Below the pieces are notes generated by a model. It saw only the letters and a program-made list of their open reading frames with translations, did not search any database and was not told where the DNA came from. A DNA stretch of 38,877 bases from REEP01 sp964603915 (lineage in GTDB: Bacteria; Pseudomonadota; Alphaproteobacteria; Rhodospirillales; Defluviicoccaceae). Position 1 is the first letter of the stretch; each line of letters begins with the position of its first letter. The translations under genes and the position numbers were made by a program. The stretch is taken from positions 1-38,877 of the forward strand of contig CAZRWU010000008.1 in assembly GCA_964603915.1 (NCBI GenBank), given 5' to 3'. Positions 33,245-38,877 of this stretch are shown in pieces.

Positions 33245-35815
33245 TCACGCCGTTTCTTGCCGGGGGATCGCCTTCGACGCGTAGCCGCGCGGCGTGTAGA
33301 CCCAGAGCCGGCCGCCCCGTTCGCACAGCCGGGTGCGGCTGCTGCCGATCAGCACCAAGGTCAGCATGTCGGCGCGATCGGCATGCAGATCTTCCAGGCG
33401 AATCACCGTGACCGACTCGTTCTCCCGGCCGAGATTGCGGGCGAGGACGACAGGCGTATCCGCGGCGCGATGGTCGAGAAGAATGGCGCGCGCCGCTTCG
33501 ATCTGGCTTTGCCGCCGCCGCGAGACCGGATTGTAGAGAGCGATGACGAAATCCGCCTCGGCCGCCGCTTTCAGCCGCCGTTCGATGTCCGGCCATGGCG
33601 TCAACAGGTCGGACAAAGATATCGCGCAGAAGTCGTGGCCGAGCGGCGCGCCGATGCGGGCAGCGGCGGCCTGCACAGCCGAAATGCCGGGGACAACCGC
33701 AATCGCGAGCCGGTTCCAGGCGGCTTTGTCCTCGCGGTCGAGCAGTTCGAAGACGAGCGCGGCAAGACCGTAGACGCCGGCATCGCCCGAGCTGACCAAG
33801 GCGACGGAACGGCCCTCGGCGGCAAGGTCGAGGGCCAAGCGGACGCGGGTCTCCTCCTCCGTCAGCCCCAAATCATGCCGCCGCTTACCGGCGATGACCT
33901 CCGCGATCAGATCAAGGTAGAGACCGTAGCCGACGATGTCGGTTGCGCGGGCGAGAGCCTCGGTAGCCGCCGGCGCCCGCCAAGCGCCATCACCCGGACC
34001 GATGCCGACAACGGCAAGACGGCCACGCGCCCGGCCGATGCTGTCCGGCGCGATCGTTCGCAAGGACCGCGCGACGGCGCAGGTGGCGCGGCGGTCGCGC
34101 GTTTTCTCCACAATCAGCGTCGCCTCTTCACCGGCCGCGGCCAGCGCCGCCCCTTCCGCCACCCCATGACATCCGACAGCGCGGAACACGATTTCAGACG
34201 GATTGCGCAGCCGCGGCGCCTCCGCTTCCAGTTCCTCCGCCGTAAAGAAGCGAGCCGGCGCCTGCAAATGCGCGGCCAGCGCTTGGATGGCAGGCTCGTC
34301 GGCCTTGATATCGACGCTGGCGACGCACGCGACGGCGGCCGACGCAAGACCATGGCGGCGCAGCGTCGCTTCGACCAGAGCGACCAACGCGTCAGGATCG
34401 GCGCCGCGCTCGCATCCGACGCCCACGGCGAGCACCGGCGGATGCAGAACCAGTTCGGCTTCCGGTTCGACTTCTCCGGCCGCGACGGCGCGATCGGTAA
34501 TGCGCACCGAGGCGACCGCGCCCGCCGCGCCGGCGGCGGCGAACGGCGCGCCCGACCGGCGCAGCCAAGTATCGTCACCGGCCTCGCAGACAAGCGCGAC
34601 CGGCTGATCGGCGAGCAGGGCAGCGGCGATGCGCTTGACGAGCATGGGATTGGCCAGGCGCCAGCCGCTCGGCGGATCGTCGAGGGCAAGGCCGTAGCGC
34701 ACATCGCCGCCAGTGGTCACCGCCGCGACGCCGCGCGTAACGGCGGCGGCGGCACGAGCGATGGCGTTGGCGCCACGATGGCCGCCGAGCAGCGGCACGA
34801 TCGCGCCGCCGTCCTCGGCCACCGCCAGCACCGGCGGCTCGCTTTTCTTGTCGTTGAGCACGAGCGCCAGGGCGCGGACGAGGATGCCGGCCGCGCACAC
34901 GCCCACGATCGGCGTGCCGGCGAGGAACAGGGCGCGGAGATGCTCGGCGGCCCCGGCGAAAACGACATCGGCGTCCGCGACGCGGCCGGCGAGGCCATGG
35001 ACGCGGCTTCCGGGCAGGATCGTCTGAAGGCGCCGGGCCATCGCGGCGGCGCCGGCGGTCAGGGCGATCACCGCCGCGCCTGAGGGTACCGTCCCCGGCG
35101 CGGCTTGCCGTTCCGCCATTACCGCTCCGGCGCGCCGCACGAGAATCATCGAGAAGTACGGCGCGTGGTCCTCCGTGACCTCCCGCAGCGGCAGAACACG
35201 CTCGCCCGCCATCGTCGCCCGCTCGACGTACCAAGCGCGATCGGAAAGCCCGAGCGCATCAAGAACCCGCCGCACCTTGCCGAGGTGACGACCCACTTTC
35301 ATCACCGCCGCGGCATCCGTCCCGGCAAGAAAACGGACGAGCGCCGCCTCCGGCAGCGGCGCCGGAATGATGCTCAACGCGTCGTTGCGGGCGGCAAGCG
35401 GCGTTCCGGCGGCGGCGGCGACCGCGGCAAGCGAAGAGACTCCCGGCACCACCACGGTATGGTGACGTCCGGCCAGCCGCTCGAAAAGGTACATGAAAGA
35501 GCCATAGAACATCGGGTCGCCCTCGCATAAAAGGGCGACGTCGCGGCCCGCCTCAAGGTGGGAAGCAATGTCGTCGGCGTAGCGGTCATAAACCTCCTGA
35601 GCCGGGAAACGCTCGACCGACATGGGCGTCGCGATCACGATCTCGATGCGGTCCGGAGGAATCCACGGATCGGCGATGGCGCGAACGAGGCTTTCGCCTC
35701 CTTCCGGCGCGGGATACGCGATGACGGGAGCCCTGGCGAGAATATCGCGCGCCTTCACCGTAATCAGATTCGGATCGCCCGGCCCGACGCCAAGCCCGTA
35801 CAACGTGGCGCTCAC
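33245..35815 (-). CDS. cobIJ: Three-domain fusion CobI(CbiL)-CbiG-CobJ(CbiH), corrin methyltransferases and lactone hydrolase
   Basis: A single 856-codon frame carries three usually separate cobalamin enzymes. Residues 1-230 are the C20-methyltransferase CobI/CbiL (ATLYGLGVGPGDPNLITVK, ALLCEGDPMFYGSFMYL). Residues about 246-560 are CbiG, the cobalt-precorrin-5A hydrolase (VGVCAAGILVRAL, PLLGGHRGANAIA, then AVGVGCERGADPDAL in the CobE-like C-terminal part). Residues about 598-856 are the C17-methyltransferase CobJ/CbiH (LAVVGIGPGDGAW, LVSSGDAGVYGLAALV, ALYNPVSRRRQSQI). No stop or frameshift separates them. The GTG start at 35815 overlaps the cobL stop (GTGA) with GAAGG upstream. A full CbiG domain supports the early-cobalt route. 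Confidence 0.92.
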   Translation of the reverse strand: MSATLYGLGVGPGDPNLITVKARDILARAPVIAYPAPEGGESLVRAIADPWIPPDRIEIVIATPMSVERFPAQEVYDRYADDIASHLEAGRDVALLCEGDPMFYGSFMYLFERLAGRHHTVVVPGVSSLAAVAAAAGTPLAARNDALSIIPAPLPEAALVRFLAGTDAAAVMKVGRHLGKVRRVLDALGLSDRAWYVERATMAGERVLPLREVTEDHAPYFSMILVRRAGAVMAERQAAPGTVPSGAAVIALTAGAAAMARRLQTILPGSRVHGLAGRVADADVVFAGAAEHLRALFLAGTPIVGVCAAGILVRALALVLNDKKSEPPVLAVAEDGGAIVPLLGGHRGANAIARAAAAVTRGVAAVTTGGDVRYGLALDDPPSGWRLANPMLVKRIAAALLADQPVALVCEAGDDTWLRRSGAPFAAAGAAGAVASVRITDRAVAAGEVEPEAELVLHPPVLAVGVGCERGADPDALVALVEATLRRHGLASAAVACVASVDIKADEPAIQALAAHLQAPARFFTAEELEAEAPRLRNPSEIVFRAVGCHGVAEGAALAAAGEEATLIVEKTRDRRATCAVARSLRTIAPDSIGRARGRLAVVGIGPGDGAWRAPAATEALARATDIVGYGLYLDLIAEVIAGKRRHDLGLTEEETRVRLALDLAAEGRSVALVSSGDAGVYGLAALVFELLDREDKAAWNRLAIAVVPGISAVQAAAARIGAPLGHDFCAISLSDLLTPWPDIERRLKAAAEADFVIALYNPVSRRRQSQIEAARAILLDHRAADTPVVLARNLGRENESVTVIRLEDLHADRADMLTLVLIGSSRTRLCERGGRLWVYTPRGYASKAIPRQETA

Positions 35816-37050
35816 GCCTTCACCCCCACATACTGTGTTACCCCCATCATCGGCTTGAAGGCCGACGAGCGGCCCACCGGTCCGGCGCGCGAGACGGCGA
35901 TGCGGGTCAGCGCGCCGCCATGCGCGCTGCGGAAGTCGATCAGCCGCGCCTCCCCTTCCACGGTCACGGCGTTGGCGACGAGCCGGCCCTTCGTTTTCAA
36001 GGCGCTCCAGCACGCGCGCAACATCTCGGGCTGAGCAATGCCGCCACCGATGAACACGCTGTCCGGAGCCGGCTGCAGGCCGGAAAGCACGGCCGGAGCG
36101 ACGCCGCTGACGATGTTCAGCTGCGGCACGCCAAGAGCGGCGGCGTTGCGCGCGATCATCGCGCAGCGCGCGGCGTCGCGTTCGATGGCGACGGCGTGGG
36201 CGGGACCAAGCCCAGCCGGCCGACGTCGCGGCAAGGCGCGAAGCCATTCGATGGCAATTGAGCCCGAACCTGCGCCGACATCCCAAAGCACCTGACCGGG
36301 CAGCGGCGCAAGGGCCGCAAGCGTCACCGCCCGCACCTCCTGCTTGCTGAGTTGACCGTCGCTCTCGAACGCATGGTCGGCCAGTCCCGGCACGCGCGAG
36401 AGGACGCGGGCGGCGGGACCGGCACGGCACTCGACCGCCAGGGTATTGAGATCAGCGATATGCTCCTCAACGGCCCAGGTTTCGGCAACGCCATCGCGGC
36501 GGCGCTCCTGCGGTCCGCCGAGATGCTCAAGGACGGTGATGGCGCTCGGCCCGTAGCCGTTGGCGGTCAGGAGGGCCGCCACGGCGGCCGGGGTCGCCCC
36601 GTCGCGGCTCAACACCAGCCAACGCGCTCCCGGCGACAGATGGAGAACAAGGCTCTCCACAGGCCGGCTGTGAACGGTCAACGTTTCGACATCGGACAGC
36701 GGCCACACCATTCGCGCCGCCGCCAAGCTGAACGCGCCCGGCACGGGCAACACCATCATTTCCTCCGGCGCGAATCGACGCGTCAGGTTGGCGCCAGCGC
36801 CGAAATACATCGGATCGCCGGTGGCAAGGACAACGACGCGGCGGCCGCGCCAGCTTGCGATGACATCCATCGCTCGATCGAGCCCGTCCGCCCAGGTCAA
36901 CCGTTCCGCCGCCGACCAAGGCACCATGGCGTGATGGCGCGCCCCACCAACCAACAGCTCGGCGTCGTCGATCAGTGCGCGCGCGGTCAAGCCGAGGCTG
37001 TCGATCCCATCGTCGCCGATGCCGACGACGCAGAGCCACGGACGCGTCAT
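35812..37050 (-). CDS. cobL: Precorrin-6Y C5,15-methyltransferase (decarboxylating) CobL (CbiE-CbiT)
   Basis: CobL methylates C5 and C15 and decarboxylates the C12 acetate of the corrin ring. It has 412 residues. The N-terminal CbiE domain (about 1-205) has LCVVGIGDDGIDSL, VLATGDPMYFGAGANL and VLSRDGATPAAVAA. The C-terminal CbiT domain (about 225-412) has a class I SAM fold with SKQEVRAVTLAAL, VLWDVGAGSGSIAIEWLR and VFIGGGIAQPEML. The ATG at 37050 overlaps the cobH stop as ATGA. The frame stays open upstream through cobH but that is not protein-like. Confidence 0.96.
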   Translation of the reverse strand: MTRPWLCVVGIGDDGIDSLGLTARALIDDAELLVGGARHHAMVPWSAAERLTWADGLDRAMDVIASWRGRRVVVLATGDPMYFGAGANLTRRFAPEEMMVLPVPGAFSLAAARMVWPLSDVETLTVHSRPVESLVLHLSPGARWLVLSRDGATPAAVAALLTANGYGPSAITVLEHLGGPQERRRDGVAETWAVEEHIADLNTLAVECRAGPAARVLSRVPGLADHAFESDGQLSKQEVRAVTLAALAPLPGQVLWDVGAGSGSIAIEWLRALPRRRPAGLGPAHAVAIERDAARCAMIARNAAALGVPQLNIVSGVAPAVLSGLQPAPDSVFIGGGIAQPEMLRACWSALKTKGRLVANAVTVEGEARLIDFRSAHGGALTRIAVSRAGPVGRSSAFKPMMGVTQYVGVKA

Positions 37051-37727
37051 GGCGCGCTGTTGCTGAGCGCGTTGACGGCGGCGGCGGCCATCGCGCTGCC
37101 GCCCCGCCGACCGCGCACCGTCACGAACGGGATGCCGGCGGGATGATTGACGAGGGCGTCCTTCGATTCCGCGGCGCCGACGAATCCCACCGGAAAGGCA
37201 AGCACCACGGCGGGATGCGGCGCTCCCGCATCGATGAGTTCCATCAGGCGGAACAAAGCCGTCGGCGCATTGCCGATGGCGACCACGGCGCCTGCCAGAT
37301 CCGGCAGCCATAGATCGACGGCCGCCGCAGAGCGGGTGGTCGCGCCGGCGCGGGCGCGCTCCTCGACCGCGTCGCGCGGCAGAGTGCACACGACGCGATT
37401 GGCGGCGGGAAGACGACTTCGGATGACGCCATGGGCGACCATTTCGGTATCCACGAGAATGGCCGCGCCGTCTTCGAGAGCGCGGCGGCCCTGGCTGGCA
37501 GCGTCGGTGGAATACGCGAGATCGCCGACAAGATCGGGCATGCCGCACGCGTGGATCAACCGCACCGCCACCGCCTCCAGGTCGGGCGCTAGGCCGCCGA
37601 GGTCGGCCTCGGCGCGAATGACCGCGAACGACCGGCGATAGATCTCCTCGGGATCCCGGATATAGTCATAGTTCGACGGCGCCATCGCGACTGCGCCAAG
37701 CGCCTCGTCGTTCACGATCTTGCCCAC
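37047..37727 (-). CDS. cobH: Precorrin-8X methylmutase CobH (CbiC)
   Basis: CobH moves the C11 methyl to C12, giving hydrogenobyrinic acid or its cobalt form. It has 226 residues from a GTG at 37727, which directly follows the cbiX stop and has AAGG about six bases upstream. An ATG at 37685 would give a 212-residue protein with a more family-like N-terminus (NYDYIRDPEEIYRRSF). RLIHACGMPDLVGDL contains the active-site histidine. AILVDTEMVAHGVIR, AIGNAPTALFRLMEL and PVGFVGAAESKDALV are strong family motifs. Confidence 0.95.
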   Translation of the reverse strand: MGKIVNDEALGAVAMAPSNYDYIRDPEEIYRRSFAVIRAEADLGGLAPDLEAVAVRLIHACGMPDLVGDLAYSTDAASQGRRALEDGAAILVDTEMVAHGVIRSRLPAANRVVCTLPRDAVEERARAGATTRSAAAVDLWLPDLAGAVVAIGNAPTALFRLMELIDAGAPHPAVVLAFPVGFVGAAESKDALVNHPAGIPFVTVRGRRGGSAMAAAAVNALSNSAP

Positions 37728-38732
37728 TCAAGCCTTGCCGGCCGCTTTCCTGCCGTGCTCGTGGCGATGATGGGAATAATGGTGGTGGTGATGACCGGCG
37801 TGGTTGCCAGGATGATCGCCATGCGGATGGTGATGATCGCGATGGTGATCCTGCTCGGCGCCGATGCCGCGGACATGATGGTGATGCCCAGCCTGGGGCG
37901 CGCCGCGATCGCCCTCGTACCCGATGATCTGTTCGCGGTATTTGCACAGTTGGCAGTTCATCAGGTTGCCGCCGTTCAACGCCTCGTCAATGCGCTCGAG
38001 GAAGGTGTCGATGACCAACGGATGGTCGTTGAGGTACTGGGCCTTGAGAACCTCTACCTCGGGGCGCCGGGCGGCGACTTCATCGGCCTTGGCGTAGATC
38101 CGATCGACGAGAATGCCGGTGAACAGGAAATACGGGAACACAATGATCCGCCGGTAGCCGAGGCGCATGGCGTGGTCCATGCCGACATCGACGAGGGGAT
38201 AGGCGACGCCGCTGTAGCTGACCTCGGTCCAGCCGAACCCCATGCCTTCCCACAGCATCCGGGCGACCTTGTCGACATTGGAATTGGCGTCGGGATCATT
38301 GGTGCCGCGGCCAACGACCATCAACAGCGTATCGTGGCGCGGCACCACGCGGGCGGAGGCGCGCTCGGCCGCGTCGATACGCTCCGCCGACGCCCGCAAC
38401 AGCCGGGTGTCGATGGCGAGTTCGCGCCCGAAGCGCACGTCGATGCCGGGATTTTCGGCGGCGAACTCGTTGATCTCGGACGGCAAGTCGTTCTTGACGT
38501 GACCGGCGGCGAACAGCATGCCCGGCAGACAGACGATCTGCTTGGCGCCGCGCGCCTTCAAGGCTTCGAGGCCGTCGCGGATCACCGGCCTTGCGAATTC
38601 AAGGAATCCGCTCTCCACATCGCTGCCCGGAAGACGGCGGCGCAACTGATGGGCGAGTTGATGGAACTCGGCAACCGCGGCATTGGAGCGGCTGCCGTGG
38701 CCGCAGATCATCACGGCTGTCGGATCGATCAT
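37728..38732 (-). CDS. cbiX: Sirohydrochlorin cobaltochelatase CbiX (long form, His-rich tail)
   Basis: CbiX inserts Co2+ into sirohydrochlorin at the start of the early-cobalt cobalamin route. From the ATG at 38732 it has 334 residues. Two chelatase repeats are present: the first begins VMICGHGSRSNAAVAEF with metal-site H12, and H78 lies in FAAGHVKND. The second spans about 130-245. An MNCQLCKYRE motif at about 258 matches the MxCxxC [4Fe-4S] site of CbiX long forms. It is followed by a tail with 21 histidines that probably stores or delivers metal. The start has AAGGA about ten bases upstream; an ATG at 38759 is possible. It heads the corrin operon, with no B12-riboswitch-like core visible in the 118 bases after it. 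Confidence 0.93.
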   Translation of the reverse strand: MIDPTAVMICGHGSRSNAAVAEFHQLAHQLRRRLPGSDVESGFLEFARPVIRDGLEALKARGAKQIVCLPGMLFAAGHVKNDLPSEINEFAAENPGIDVRFGRELAIDTRLLRASAERIDAAERASARVVPRHDTLLMVVGRGTNDPDANSNVDKVARMLWEGMGFGWTEVSYSGVAYPLVDVGMDHAMRLGYRRIIVFPYFLFTGILVDRIYAKADEVAARRPEVEVLKAQYLNDHPLVIDTFLERIDEALNGGNLMNCQLCKYREQIIGYEGDRGAPQAGHHHHVRGIGAEQDHHRDHHHPHGDHPGNHAGHHHHHYSHHRHEHGRKAAGKA

Positions 38733-38877
38733 GTGCGCTTGGTCCTTGCCTTCGAGCATCCCGGCCAGCGGTGGCCATGCCGGCTCCCATGTTCAAGTTC
38801 CCGGCTGGTCATGGCCTCCGGCCGGCGACGACGGTCGATCATAAGGAGCCTCAGCGCCGCTGTCACCCTTTCCAGTG

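Noticed and set aside
35816..36430. Upstream extension of the CobI-CbiG-CobJ frame
   Set aside because: It overlaps cobL out of frame and reads as Arg-rich nonsense; the GTG at 35815 fits the family start and the operon overlap.
38733..38877. Possible cobalamin riboswitch ahead of cbiX
   Set aside because: I could not find the B12-box or the conserved core elements in the 118-145 bases available, though the window ends here so a more distant element cannot be excluded.

Overview
The window is chromosomal DNA from a high-GC Gram-negative bacterium, almost certainly an alphaproteobacterium. LpxC and BamD imply an outer membrane. MurE carries the meso-diaminopimelate motif. FtsZ has a long Ala/Pro-rich linker ending in LDIPAFLRR. 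A FYDLN-acid family protein and the pyrB-pyrC-plsY and lpxC-bamD-recN-ligA gene orders also fit that class; the order or genus cannot be fixed from sequence alone.

Layout. (1) Positions 1-24163, nearly all on the minus strand, hold a complete dcw (division and cell wall) cluster. In transcription order it reads mraZ, rsmH, ftsL, ftsI, murE, murF, mraY, murD, ftsW, murG, murC, murB, ddl, ftsQ, ftsA, ftsZ, then a Rho-independent terminator, then lpxC, bamD, recN and the start of ligA, which runs off the left edge. Most neighbours overlap by 1-4 bases (ATGA, TTGA, GTGA or TGATG), so translation is probably coupled along the cluster. One plus-strand gene, a PhoD-like metallophosphatase at 3094-4608, interrupts the lpxC-bamD junction. 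(2) The only sizeable non-coding gap, 24164-24589, lies upstream of mraZ. It holds four TGGG repeats with an exact 10-base period (candidate MraZ autoregulatory sites over a promoter) and two GTTC-N7-GTTC elements that match the alphaproteobacterial LexA (SOS) box. (3) Positions 24590-28958 (minus) carry plsY, a dihydroorotase-like pyrC that has lost its metal-binding HxH, pyrB with a possible leaderless promoter, an AEC-family transporter and ruvX. (4) Positions 29153-30909 (plus) encode GatC and GatA, followed by a decayed amidohydrolase remnant. (5) A tRNA-Ala(GGC) and a FYDLN-acid protein follow on the minus strand. (6) Positions 32482-38732 (minus) form a corrin-ring operon: cbiX, cobH/cbiC, cobL/cbiET, a three-domain CobI-CbiG-CobJ fusion, and cobM/cbiF.

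Together the dcw genes make the peptidoglycan precursor (MurB-F, Ddl, MraY, MurG), polymerise and cross-link it at the septum (FtsW, FtsI) and build the divisome (FtsL, Q, A, Z). LpxC and BamD serve the outer membrane, and RecN and LigA serve DNA repair. The cobalamin operon combines a cobalt chelatase and a CbiG domain with the methyltransferases, which points to the early-cobalt-insertion route. No mobile element, CRISPR array or phage region was seen. The best leads for new biology are the tandem SOS-like boxes next to the dcw promoter and the unusual fusion and active-site changes listed in the findings.
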